Positions 41,698-50,403 of a stretch of DNA of 64,000 nucleotides are shown one piece after another (the first letter of the stretch is position 1; every line of letters begins with the position of its first letter). The position numbers and the translations under genes were made by a program. The notes beneath the pieces were generated by a model. The model saw only the letters and a list, made by a program, of their open reading frames with translations. It ran no database searches and had not been told where the DNA came from. This stretch comes from Streptomyces sp. NBC_01262 (GTDB lineage Bacteria; Actinomycetota; Actinomycetes; Streptomycetales; Streptomycetaceae): the NCBI RefSeq assembly GCF_036226365.1, contig NZ_CP108462.1:7100501-7164500 (forward strand). Reading direction: 5' to 3'.

Positions 41698-42426
41698 GTG
41701 AGCAAACTTTCGGGTGGTGCCCTGCACGCGGTCTTCGCCCCTGTGGACAACCTGGCCCGCGTCGACGCCGTCGTCCGCCGGCTCGGCGATGCCATCGAGC
41801 TCGGCCTCCTCGCCGACGGCGAACAACTCCCCGGCGAGACCGAGCTCGCCACCCGCCTCGGCGTCTCCACCGTCACGCTGCGCGAGGCCCTGATGGCCCT
41901 GCGGCAGCAGGGTCTGGTCACCACCCGCCGGGGCCGTGGCGGTGGCAGCTTCGTCACCTCCCCCGGCGAGCCACGGGCCTCCCGCCTCGCCGACTGGAGC
42001 ACCGAAGAGCTGCGCGACCTCGCCGACCACTGGTCCGCCGTCTCCGGCACCGCCGCCCGCCTCGCCGCCGAGCGCACCGAACCCGAGGACCTCGGAGCGC
42101 TGCTGCGCTCCCTCGACGAGTACGAGGCGGAAGCCGATCCGACCGCCCGGGGCCGGATCTACGGCCGCATCAACGTCGAACTCGCCGCCGCCGCCCAGTC
42201 CGCCCGTCTCACCAAGGAAGAGATCCGTATCCAGGCGGACCTCGGCCCGCTAATCTGTCTCGCACTCGGCGACGACGACCACCACCCGGCGGTCGCCCGA
42301 CTGCACCGCGCCCTCCTGCGCGCAGTGCGGGACGGTGACCCCGAGCAGGCCAGGTCCCTGGCCGAGCGGCGTGTGCAGGACGCGATGGAGCGTCTGGTCG
42401 AGCTGCGCCTCACCGACTCGGGCTGA
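41698..42426 (+). CDS. GntR (FadR-type) transcriptional regulator
   Basis: A 242-residue regulator with an N-terminal winged helix (about 20-90): LPGETELATRLGVSTVTLRE and LVTTRRGRGGGSFV. A helical FCD-like ligand domain follows (about 95-235). It is divergent from the polyamine-type ABC genes across a 111-bp spacer with unusually AT-rich sequence, so it probably controls them. GTG 41698 is chosen because AGAAGG lies 7 bases upstream; GTG 41692 would sit too close. It is followed 23 bp later by the Cache-domain gene. Confidence 0.88.
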   Translation: MSKLSGGALHAVFAPVDNLARVDAVVRRLGDAIELGLLADGEQLPGETELATRLGVSTVTLREALMALRQQGLVTTRRGRGGGSFVTSPGEPRASRLADWSTEELRDLADHWSAVSGTAARLAAERTEPEDLGALLRSLDEYEAEADPTARGRIYGRINVELAAAAQSARLTKEEIRIQADLGPLICLALGDDDHHPAVARLHRALLRAVRDGDPEQARSLAERRVQDAMERLVELRLTDSG

Positions 42427-42449
42427 CTTCCGGCTAGGGGGCAATCGCC

Positions 42450-43154
42450 TTGGACGTCATGGACTCCGTCGACGTCGACGTCATGGATGTGGTCGCCCGC
42501 GTGCGCGACACCCTGGAGGACGTCTTCGCCGCCGTGGCCGAGGTCCGCGACCGCACCGTGGCCATCGCCGCCGGGCAGCCGGACCTCGCCACCTCGGACC
42601 TGGCCGCGCTGCGCCCCCTCCTCCACGACCGCCTCCGCCGGCACCGCGACCTCATCTCCGGCATCGGCTTCATCGCCGAGCCCGGTCTCCTCTCCGACGT
42701 CCCCGCCTGGCTGGAGTGGTGGCAGACCACCCGTGACGGCGACCTGCGGCCCCTGCTCCTCGACCTCGATCCGAACACCTCCGCCTACTCCGACTACACC
42801 CACTGGGACTGGTTCGCGATCCCGCGGGAGACCGGCGAACGCGCCTGCGCCGGGCCGTACGTCGACTACCTCTGCTCCGACGAGTACAGCCTCACCCTCT
42901 CCGTGCCGGTCCACCGCGACGGCCGCTTCCTCGGCGTCGCCGCCGCCGACGTCTACCTCCGCCACTTCGAGGCCGCCGTCCTGCCGCTGCTGCGACGCCT
43001 CCCCGGCCCCGCCGCTCTCGTCAACGCCCGGGGCCGCGTGGCGGCTTCCACGGACGCCCGGCATCTGGCGGGCGCGCTGCTCAAGGGGCCGGGCTTCGGC
43101 GCGGCACGGCTGCGTCAGTGCGGCGAGATCCCGCTGGCGCTGGCGGAGCTGTAG
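42450..43154 (+). CDS. Soluble Cache-domain (PDC) sensor-like protein
   Basis: A 234-residue protein with a Cache/PDC-like ligand-binding domain. The region from YSDYTHWDWFAIPRET through CAGPYVDYLCSDEYSLTLSV and VPVHRDGRFLGVAAADVYL follows the D-x-W-F-x-x-P pattern of Cache domains that bind amines and amino acids. Unlike most Cache proteins it has no signal peptide, membrane helix or output domain. It is the second gene after the GntR regulator and next to a polyamine-type importer, so a cytoplasmic sensor or buffer for the same amine is plausible (inference). The TTG start at 42450 has AGGGGG 8 bases upstream; ATG 42459 is the alternative. Confidence 0.72.
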   Translation: MDVMDSVDVDVMDVVARVRDTLEDVFAAVAEVRDRTVAIAAGQPDLATSDLAALRPLLHDRLRRHRDLISGIGFIAEPGLLSDVPAWLEWWQTTRDGDLRPLLLDLDPNTSAYSDYTHWDWFAIPRETGERACAGPYVDYLCSDEYSLTLSVPVHRDGRFLGVAAADVYLRHFEAAVLPLLRRLPGPAALVNARGRVAASTDARHLAGALLKGPGFGAARLRQCGEIPLALAEL

Positions 43155-43174
43155 CCACGGGCCCGGAAACGGGT

Positions 43175-43219
43175 GACGGCGGGTGCCACAGACCTGGAAG
43201 GCCTGTGGCACCCGCCGTC
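43175..43219. terminator. Strong bidirectional hairpin
   Basis: Perfect 17-bp arms GACGGCGGGTGCCACAG (43175-43191) and CTGTGGCACCCGCCGTC (43203-43219) with an 11-base loop, between the convergent Cache and RHS genes. Confidence 0.88.
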
Positions 43220-43257
43220 ATGACGACGTCAGAACTTCTGTCCCGGGGTCACTCGGG

Positions 43258-46200
43258 TCACTCCTTTTCGACCTTGGGATATCCCCAGACGAACTTCAGC
43301 TTGACCCCCCTCTTCGGATGCTCGCTCAGGCAGGTCTGGAGCTTCGAGGCGATCCACCAGTAGTACCCGGCGATGATGCCCGAGATGGCGGAGAACACCG
43401 CTCCGGCACCCGAGGCGCCCAGCGCGGCGGTGATGATCGCGCCGATCGCGGCATCCTCGTTGAACTTGTTCATCACGTGGCTGGCACGCTTGTGGGTCAT
43501 GTCCATCTCATAACCCCAGTAGTGCCAGTGGTGCCCGTTGTAGTTGTGCTTGCTCAGACCGCTGAGGTCCAGGCAGGTGACCGGGTTCCCCGAGCAGTAG
43601 TCGTACGTGTCGGAGTTGCCGCCGTAGACGAGGTCCACGCTCAGGAACCGGCCGGTGGACGGGTCGTAGAGCCGGACACCCATGAGGGTGAGGCCGCTGA
43701 GGGTGTTGCTGGAGCGCTGGAAGGCGCCGAGCGAACCGTAGGCGGCGGCCGTGGAGTCGGCGGAGAGGTTGCCGTACTCGTCGTAGTGGTGGACGGCACT
43801 GGCCACGCTGGTGTCCAGCGGCAGACTCACCATGATGTCGCCGTGGATGGTGGCGAGTTGCAGCACCGTGCCGCCGGTGGCGGTGGTGGTGGCGGCCAGT
43901 CCGCCGGACAGGTCCTGAACGTTACGGCTGATGGTGGTGCCGGTCACGGTCCAGGCGGGGGTGTCGACATCGCCGTCGTAGTGGCTGGTGGTGGCGGTGC
44001 CGGTGCCCCAGGTGCCGTCGGTGGCCTGGGTCTGGGCGGTCTGGACGGCGAGCCGGCCGGCCGCGTCCAGGGCCCAGGTGTTGCGGCTGGTGCCGACGGT
44101 CTCGGTGCTGACCAGGTCGTTGGTGTAGTACGACAGGGTCGTGCTGCCGCTGGTGGTGGTGCGGCCGAAGGCGTCGTAGACGTAACCGCTGTTCACGAGC
44201 CGGTCGGCGCTGTCGTAGGTGTACGACGTGGTGGCCGAGGTGGCGTCGCTGGTGCTGCTGTCGCAGTCATCGGCGGTGGTGGTCAGGGCCGTGCGGTTGC
44301 TGTTCGCGTCGAAGGTGTAGGCGCGGGTGGTGCAGCCGCTCTCGGTGGTGTCGGTGGCCTGGGTGAGCCGGCCGGCGCTGTTGTAGGTGTAGGCCGAGTC
44401 GGAGGTGGTGCCGGCCGTCTGGGTGTGGCCGACCTGCAGACCGTTCGCCGCGTACGCGGCCGTGTCGGAGGCCACGGAGGTGCCCGACGAGTCCGTGTAC
44501 TGGCGGCCGGTGCGGTTGCCCGCCGGGTCGGTGCCGACGGTCAGCGTGTAGCTGCCCGGCAGGGCCTCGCTGGTCAGCGTGCCGTCCGCGTTGTACGTGC
44601 CGGTGAAGGTGCCCGCGACCGAGTCGGTCAGGGACGCCACATTGCCGGCGGTGTCGTAGGTGTAGGTGGTGGTGGACGGCGCGGAGTCGGTCCTGCTGAC
44701 CATCCGGCCGAGGCTGTCGTAGGCGACGGCGTCGGTGTTGCCCGCGCCGTCGGCGTAGGACGTGAGACGGCCGAGGTCGTCGTAGGAGTAGGTGACGGTC
44801 TGGCTGTTGGCGGACTGGGCGGCGACGCGCCCGTTGTCCGAGTCGTAGGTGTAGGTGGTGGCGGGAGTGTCTGTCCCGGTGCCGCCGGTGATCGCGGTCT
44901 TCACCGTGCGACCGGCCGCGTCCGCCGTGTAGGTGGTGGTGCGGGTCGTGCTGTTGGCCGTCTCGGCCTTGGTCGCGGGCTGGCCCCACCGGCCGTAGGT
45001 GTAGACGGTGGTGACCGCCTGGGTGGGGTTGGACCCGCCGCCGGTGATCGCCGCGGCCGGCGTGGTGCTGCACAGCAGGCCGGCCCATTCGGGACGGGCC
45101 GCGCAGCTTCCGGAGCCGCTCGCGGTGTAGTAGGCGTACGTCAGCGTGGTGGCGTCCGAACCGCTGGAACCGGCGGTACGGGTGGTCGCCACGCGCCCGG
45201 AGGTGTCGTACGTCGACACGGTCGTCGAGGCGTCGCTGCCGGTGATGGACGTCGACTGGCCGGTCGACCAGTCGTAGGCGGTCGTGCTGGTGCTGATGTC
45301 GCCGTCGGCCGGGTAACCGGCGACCGACGCGCCCTTGGCGGTGGAGGTCACCAGGCCGGAGACCGCCGCGCCGGAGGTCCGGCCCGCGTCGTAGGTGTAC
45401 GCGGTGTGGGCCCGGGCCGGGACGGCGGTGCCGGCCGGCAGGGTCGCGGCGCTGTCGCCGCCGTCCAGGTCGTCGGTGAGGCTGACGATGTGAAGCGGCC
45501 CGTACTCGTCGGTGACCCGCTGGCCGTCCGCGGAGTACACCGTGATGGTGGACAGCTGCTCGGCGCGGTCGGCGGTGGACAGGTCGCCGATGCCGAGCGC
45601 CGCGAGGGTGTCGGCCGCCCCGTCCGAAGTGCCCAGAGCCAGCGCGCGGTTGGCGGCGGTCAGGGCCCGGACGACATTGCCGGCGTCGTCGTACTCGGTG
45701 GTGGCGATGGCGCCGCCGGGGGCGGCGGTGTTGGTCTCGTCCCCGTTCGCGTTGATGTAGGTGACGGTGGCGCGGCTGTAGCCGCTCGCGGTGAGCGCGC
45801 TGCCGGTGTTGGAGGACGGGACGCTGTCGGCCGGGAAGACCGCGGTGGCGTCGGTCGGGATGTCCTCCTGGCCCCAGGTGGCCGCCGTGTCGGCGTCCAG
45901 CGCGTAGGGGGCCGAGGTGCCGGAGGTCGGGACGTCGTAGACGACCGTGGTGACCGCCGTGCCGTTGGTGGTGGAGTCCGAGCCCTGGGTCAGGGTCGGG
46001 CGGGAGACGTTGAGCAGCATGCCCGCGCCGGCGGTGGCGGAGGAGCCCGCCGTGCCGTAGGTGAACGTCCAGGGAAGTTCACCCGCGGGGGTGTCCGTGG
46101 CGACCCGGCCGGCCGAGTCGTAGGTGTAGGCCGTCTTCAGCGCCGGGGAGATCCGCGGGTCCCACTCCTGGCGGAGCTGGCCCGAGGTGTCGTAGGCGTA

Positions 46201-49200
46201 ACTGGCGACGGTCTCGGACGTGGCCGCGCTCGCGCCCGGGGTGGTGGCCCAGAGCTTGATGGAGCTGACCTGGCCGGTGTAGTTGCCCAGAGCGCTGCTG
46301 GTGGCGGTGGTGGAGGACGCGTACACGAACTCCAGCACCCGGCAGCCCGCGGTGGACGGGGTGGTCTGGCAGGTCGCGGCGGTGACGCCCGAGGTCGGGG
46401 AGATGACGTACTTCGGGCGGGCCAGGGTTGCGGTGCCCGAGGTGACGGTCTCCGAGGCCACGGTGACCGTGGAGTCGCTGACCGCCGCCGCCGTGGTGGA
46501 CAGCGTCCAGGTGGTGGCGGCGCTGGCGGCCTTGGCGAACACCGAGGCGTTGCCGTCGGTGTCGGTCAGCGTGAACGAACTGCCGGACACGGTCCCGGCG
46601 AGGGTGTAGGCCTCGGCCCCGGTCTGGGGCGTCCAGCCTCCCGAACTGGTGGCGGTGAAGGCGGTCTTCGTGCCGTCGCCGGCCAGCAGCTCGACCGAGG
46701 TGCCGGAGGTCTTGCGGATCTGGGTGTAGGTGGATCCGACGAGGTCCGCCGAGACCGACGAGACCCAGCCGGGGCCGAAGATCGCGGACTGGCCGTCGGA
46801 GTCGTTGCCGTTCGCCCGCGAGGAGTACGTACGCTCCACGGAGGCCTGGAACGCGCCGGCGTCGGTGGCGTCCAGCGTGTAGTTACCGGTGAGCAGGTTG
46901 ACCTGGCCCGGACCGATCTCATCGGTCGGGGCGTTGCCCGCGTCCCGGTCCAGGGTCGCCGACACGGTCTGCGAGTAGCCGGTGGTGCTGCCGTCGGTGA
47001 AGGCCGCCCGCAGGTCCAGGTCGCCGTCCTCCGACAGGGAGTTGACGGTGTTCCAGACGAGCTTGGTGGCGGTGCCGGAGGTGACGGCGACGGGCCAGGC
47101 GGAGACGGCGCTGCCGGCGGCGGTGACATCGCCGACCGGGACGGTGTGCCAGGAGTCGGTCTCACCGCGCCGGTACTGCCAGGTCACCCCGGTGTACGTG
47201 CTCAGGCCCTTGGCGGCCAGAGTGAGGCGGCGGGCGGTGTCCGCGCCGTCGGCCGGGGAGGTGATGGCCGCCCCGTCCGCGCCGACGCCGAAGCTGTAGG
47301 CGGTGGTGGCGGTGGACAGGTTGCCGCCGGAGTCGACGGTGCGGACGTAGAGCGTGTGCCAGCCGTTGGCGGGATCGATGCTGATCGTCTGGGCGTCGCC
47401 GCCGTTGCCGTCGGTGGTGTCCAGCTTGGCGTTGGGGACGTTGGCGTTGTCCAGGCCCCAGTAGAAGCCGGCGCCGTCGGTGGCGGTGGTGTCCAGGGTG
47501 CAGGACACGGCCGCGCTCGCCTTGGCGGCCCAGGAGTCCTGTGCGTAGGTGTCGCACGAGACGGTGGGGGCGGCGGGCTTGGCGACGTTGGGCACGAAGT
47601 AGATGTACGAGGACCAGGCCCCGTAGTCCGTGCCGTCGTAGCCGCGTACGCGCATCCGCAGGTGCTGCGCGGGCAGTTGGTTCGCGGAGGTCAGCGCCAG
47701 CTTGGCCGTGCTGCCGGAGGTCACCGACGCCGAGGTCAGCGTGGAGGAGTAGGTGGCCTCACTGGTGTACGACGGGTCGTTGGTGATCTCGTACTGCGCC
47801 TTGACGCTGGAGCCGTCCGCGTCCGTCACCTTCGCCGACAGGGTGGCGGTGTACGTGGTGACGTACCGCTTGCCGTTGTAGGCGTTCACCGACGACGGCT
47901 GGATCCCCACGGCGCTGGGCGTGGCCGGGTAGGAGTTGTAGGTGACGGTCAGCGCCGGCGCGTAGCCGGCGGTGGCGTAGTTGGCCGAGCGGAAGCGGCG
48001 CCAGGTGGTGGAGTCGGTTTCGTCGGTGCCGTAGACCATGAGGCCGTAGTTGGCGGTGCCGTCGGCCCAGGCCTGGACGATGGTGTCGATGTCCCAGTTG
48101 GACCAGGCGGCCGGGCAGGACGTGGAGTACCCGTGGGCCCCGGTGTTGATCACGGCGCCGGTGCCGCTGGAGGAGGGCCGGGTGGCCCAGGTCACCGAGG
48201 TCGACGACCAGGAGGTGGTGATCCGGCGGACCGTGGTGCCGGTTCCGGCGGTGGAGCAGGTCGAGGAGTAGTAGTTGTACAGGGCGAGGTTGGTGTCGGT
48301 GATGTGCTTCCCGGCGAACTTCGACACGTCGAACTTCAGGTACGAGCGCGCCAGATCCGTGCCGGAGTCGTACGTGCCCGACTTCAGCTCGGTGGAGGAG
48401 ACCTGGGAGTCCGGGTAGTCCGGGGTCTGCAGCCAGGTGTCGGTGGTCACCGCCAGCGTGGAGGTCGGGTCCACCGTCACCGGGTAGGTGAGGTCCTTCG
48501 CTGCCAGGAAGTCCGCGTCAGGGGTGAGGACCAGGGTCTGCGACCCGTCGTCGGCGGTCTCCACCGTCGTCTTCACCCGGGCCTGATGGTCGGATTCGCC
48601 GGAGGCCCTGTTCTTGCTGGAGTCCCACATCATCGGCGCCGGGGCCTCGGCCACCAGCTTGCCGTCGGTGCCCTTCAGGAGCAGGTGCCCGGAGGCGGCC
48701 TTCGACAGCTTCAGCCCGTCCAGGTTCAGCGGAATGCGGTAGGAGACCGCGCTGCCGGGGGCCTTGGCCAGGACGATGTTCTGGGAGAAGCCCTGCGCCA
48801 GGGCGCTGACCGTCAGGGTCTGGCCGTCGCCCAGGTTGTAGGACGCGGTGCCGCCCTTCACGGTCGGGGTGGGGAGCTTGTCCTCCCAGCCCAGGCCGAA
48901 GGATGTCTTCCCCTTGGTCACCGACGCCAGTTGCTTGTCACCGCCGTCCGAGACGGTGATGTCGGCGACCGCGGCCTGCGGGGTCAGGCTGGAGCCGGTG
49001 TCGGACAGCGAGGTGTCGATGTCCTGCCACTTGCCGTCCTGCTTCACCCGGATCGGCCCGGCATACGCTGCCGTCTGCAACTGGCCGTTCGGCAGCGCGT
49101 ACGTCGTCGAGTCCGCCGTCCGCTCCGACGTGATCTCGATCTTCCGGTGCTGCAGGCGTGCCATCAGCAGGGCGGCCGCCGCCGAATCCGCCGATGACGC

Positions 49201-49416
49201 GGCCGATTTCGAGCCCTTCGACGCCTTCGACGTCACGCTGGTCCTGCCGGCCCCCCCAGGGTCAGCTGCGAACGCCATGCCCGAGTTGGCCGCGACCAGC
49301 GCCGCCTCAGCGGCGAGCAGCATGGACAGACCCACGGCCACGCGGCGCAGCCCGGAGCTGCCGACTCGTTCTCTCGTGCGTGCGGGCTCTGCCCACCGCT
49401 CGATGTGTCTCTTCAA
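43258..49416 (-). CDS. Giant secreted RHS/YD-repeat protein with variable C-terminal tail
   Basis: About 2052 residues. A signal-like hydrophobic segment (about 25-50) is followed by a beta-rich region, a DNRLRE/CBM-like domain (about 320-490: SYLKFDVSKFAGKHI, SWSSTSVTWATRPS), Fn3-like segments, and many YD repeats from about 1100 onward (TYTYDSAGRV, YSYDDLGRLTSY, VAYDSLGRMVSR). The RHS core ends GVRLYDPSTGRFLSVD, NPVTCLDLSGL. RHS shells normally enclose a C-terminal toxin that is cut off after the core. The last 98 residues after LSGL are unlike the core and hold a Gly/Ala-rich hydrophobic segment. TTG 49416 is the proposed start (GGGAGG just upstream). No immunity gene follows: the next gene is convergent. 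Confidence 0.88.
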   Translation of the reverse strand: MKRHIERWAEPARTRERVGSSGLRRVAVGLSMLLAAEAALVAANSGMAFAADPGGAGRTSVTSKASKGSKSAASSADSAAAALLMARLQHRKIEITSERTADSTTYALPNGQLQTAAYAGPIRVKQDGKWQDIDTSLSDTGSSLTPQAAVADITVSDGGDKQLASVTKGKTSFGLGWEDKLPTPTVKGGTASYNLGDGQTLTVSALAQGFSQNIVLAKAPGSAVSYRIPLNLDGLKLSKAASGHLLLKGTDGKLVAEAPAPMMWDSSKNRASGESDHQARVKTTVETADDGSQTLVLTPDADFLAAKDLTYPVTVDPTSTLAVTTDTWLQTPDYPDSQVSSTELKSGTYDSGTDLARSYLKFDVSKFAGKHITDTNLALYNYYSSTCSTAGTGTTVRRITTSWSSTSVTWATRPSSSGTGAVINTGAHGYSTSCPAAWSNWDIDTIVQAWADGTANYGLMVYGTDETDSTTWRRFRSANYATAGYAPALTVTYNSYPATPSAVGIQPSSVNAYNGKRYVTTYTATLSAKVTDADGSSVKAQYEITNDPSYTSEATYSSTLTSASVTSGSTAKLALTSANQLPAQHLRMRVRGYDGTDYGAWSSYIYFVPNVAKPAAPTVSCDTYAQDSWAAKASAAVSCTLDTTATDGAGFYWGLDNANVPNAKLDTTDGNGGDAQTISIDPANGWHTLYVRTVDSGGNLSTATTAYSFGVGADGAAITSPADGADTARRLTLAAKGLSTYTGVTWQYRRGETDSWHTVPVGDVTAAGSAVSAWPVAVTSGTATKLVWNTVNSLSEDGDLDLRAAFTDGSTTGYSQTVSATLDRDAGNAPTDEIGPGQVNLLTGNYTLDATDAGAFQASVERTYSSRANGNDSDGQSAIFGPGWVSSVSADLVGSTYTQIRKTSGTSVELLAGDGTKTAFTATSSGGWTPQTGAEAYTLAGTVSGSSFTLTDTDGNASVFAKAASAATTWTLSTTAAAVSDSTVTVASETVTSGTATLARPKYVISPTSGVTAATCQTTPSTAGCRVLEFVYASSTTATSSALGNYTGQVSSIKLWATTPGASAATSETVASYAYDTSGQLRQEWDPRISPALKTAYTYDSAGRVATDTPAGELPWTFTYGTAGSSATAGAGMLLNVSRPTLTQGSDSTTNGTAVTTVVYDVPTSGTSAPYALDADTAATWGQEDIPTDATAVFPADSVPSSNTGSALTASGYSRATVTYINANGDETNTAAPGGAIATTEYDDAGNVVRALTAANRALALGTSDGAADTLAALGIGDLSTADRAEQLSTITVYSADGQRVTDEYGPLHIVSLTDDLDGGDSAATLPAGTAVPARAHTAYTYDAGRTSGAAVSGLVTSTAKGASVAGYPADGDISTSTTAYDWSTGQSTSITGSDASTTVSTYDTSGRVATTRTAGSSGSDATTLTYAYYTASGSGSCAARPEWAGLLCSTTPAAAITGGGSNPTQAVTTVYTYGRWGQPATKAETANSTTRTTTYTADAAGRTVKTAITGGTGTDTPATTYTYDSDNGRVAAQSANSQTVTYSYDDLGRLTSYADGAGNTDAVAYDSLGRMVSRTDSAPSTTTYTYDTAGNVASLTDSVAGTFTGTYNADGTLTSEALPGSYTLTVGTDPAGNRTGRQYTDSSGTSVASDTAAYAANGLQVGHTQTAGTTSDSAYTYNSAGRLTQATDTTESGCTTRAYTFDANSNRTALTTTADDCDSSTSDATSATTSYTYDSADRLVNSGYVYDAFGRTTTSGSTTLSYYTNDLVSTETVGTSRNTWALDAAGRLAVQTAQTQATDGTWGTGTATTSHYDGDVDTPAWTVTGTTISRNVQDLSGGLAATTTATGGTVLQLATIHGDIMVSLPLDTSVASAVHHYDEYGNLSADSTAAAYGSLGAFQRSSNTLSGLTLMGVRLYDPSTGRFLSVDLVYGGNSDTYDYCSGNPVTCLDLSGLSKHNYNGHHWHYWGYEMDMTHKRASHVMNKFNEDAAIGAIITAALGASGAGAVFSAISGIIAGYYWWIASKLQTCLSEHPKRGVKLKFVWGYPKVEKE

Positions 49417-49836
49417 CACCCCTCCCAAATAAGCCAGTTCAGAGACGATCTTCTGAGTGACGGGTGAGAGAATCTCATCCTTCTAAGAATCAGATGAGAG
49501 GATTTCGCCGACCGCGGTGGCACCTCCTGCCGGATGCTGTGATTCCGGTATGCGAAACCCGTCCGAAAAGTCCGGCAATCATGGCTCAATCTGGACCCGG
49601 ACCTCCATTACGGGCCCTCGGGATGCCTGTGAAACAGCCGTGAAACTTTGTAGATTCTTGACCCCTGTAATGTGATGTCCGGGCCGTTGATGGTCCGAGT
49701 TGAGTGGATTGATCCGTCATGCTGTGAATGAGCGCCTCGTAATGCTGTGGCACGGTCTGTGATCATCCGGATCAGGATTGCCCGCACATTCTTGTCATTC
49801 CGTCCCGCAGTGCGCTTTGTGCAATAGGGTGAATGC
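49417..49836. other. AT-richer divergent intergenic region, RHS / AhpD genes
   Basis: 420 bp with clearly lower GC than its surroundings. It includes an inverted repeat upstream of the RHS start (49473-49499) and several TTGA-rich stretches near 49655-49800. No supported gene. Likely a complex promoter region or an acquisition junction. Confidence 0.5.
49473..49499. promoter_or_regulatory. Inverted repeat upstream of RHS gene
   Basis: TCTCATC (49473-49479) and GATGAGA (49493-49499) are 7-bp arms with a 13-bp spacer, 57-83 bp before the RHS start. Possible operator. Confidence 0.4.
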
Positions 49837-50328
49837 ATGGCAATTAATGAATCCGTACCCCGTGTGGCGCTCAAGAAGATCACCCCCGACGTCTCCGGCG
49901 CGATGGGCGCGCTGCACGCCGCGGCGGTGACGGCGGCAATGGACGCCAAGGTCGAGCCGGAACTGCTGGAGCTGATCCGGATCAGGGCGTCGCAGATCAA
50001 CGGCTGTGCGTTCTGCCTCGACATGCACACGAAGGACGCCCGTGCGCAGGGCGAGACCGAGCAGCGCCTCTACGCGCTGAGTGCCTGGCGCGAGACGCCC
50101 TTCTACACCGAGCGGGAGCGGGCGGGGCTGGCGCTGACCGAGGCGGTGACGCTGGTGCACGACGGGCGGGTGCCGGATGCGGTGTACGCGGCGGCGGCGG
50201 AAGTGTTCGACGAGCAGCAGATCGCGGCGATTATCTGGGCGGCGACGGTCATCAATGCGTACAACCGCATAGCCATCGCCACCCGCATGGTTCCGGGTGG
50301 TTATCAGCCCGCCCGGAAAAACTCCTGA
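49837..50328 (+). CDS. AhpD-like carboxymuconolactone decarboxylase family protein
   Basis: A 163-residue all-helical protein of the AhpD/CMD superfamily. The active motif is EPELLELIRIRASQINGCAF with Cys57-x-x-Cys60 and His64, as in alkylhydroperoxidases. It probably reduces peroxides with help from a thiol partner, or serves as an accessory redox protein. It lies at the left edge of the 4-aminobenzoate locus, convergent with the PLP lyase gene, and may or may not belong to it. ATG 49837 has AGGGTGA upstream. Confidence 0.88.
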   Translation: MAINESVPRVALKKITPDVSGAMGALHAAAVTAAMDAKVEPELLELIRIRASQINGCAFCLDMHTKDARAQGETEQRLYALSAWRETPFYTERERAGLALTEAVTLVHDGRVPDAVYAAAAEVFDEQQIAAIIWAATVINAYNRIAIATRMVPGGYQPARKNS

Positions 50329-50343
50329 AAACGGTATGCGAAC

Positions 50344-50388
50344 AAGCGCCGGGCCGATTGTGCGTGCAATCGGCCCGGCGCTTTTGTT
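50344..50388. terminator. Rho-independent terminator, bidirectional
   Basis: Perfect 17-bp arms AAGCGCCGGGCCGATTG (50344-50360) and CAATCGGCCCGGCGCTT (50367-50383), 6-base loop, followed by TTGTTT on the plus strand. It separates the AhpD gene from the convergent biosynthetic operon. Confidence 0.92.
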
Positions 50389-50403
50389 TCGCCGGGTTTA
50401 TCG

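Noticed and set aside
43183..49197. Continuous 2004-codon open frame on the plus strand, antisense to the RHS gene
   Set aside because: Its Gly/Val/Arg-rich translation has no domain and mirrors the codon bias of the real minus-strand gene. Long antisense frames are normal in GC-rich DNA.
43258..49416. RHS protein as a type VI secretion effector
   Set aside because: It has its own signal-like N-terminus and no PAAR or VgrG genes are nearby; Gram-positive context.
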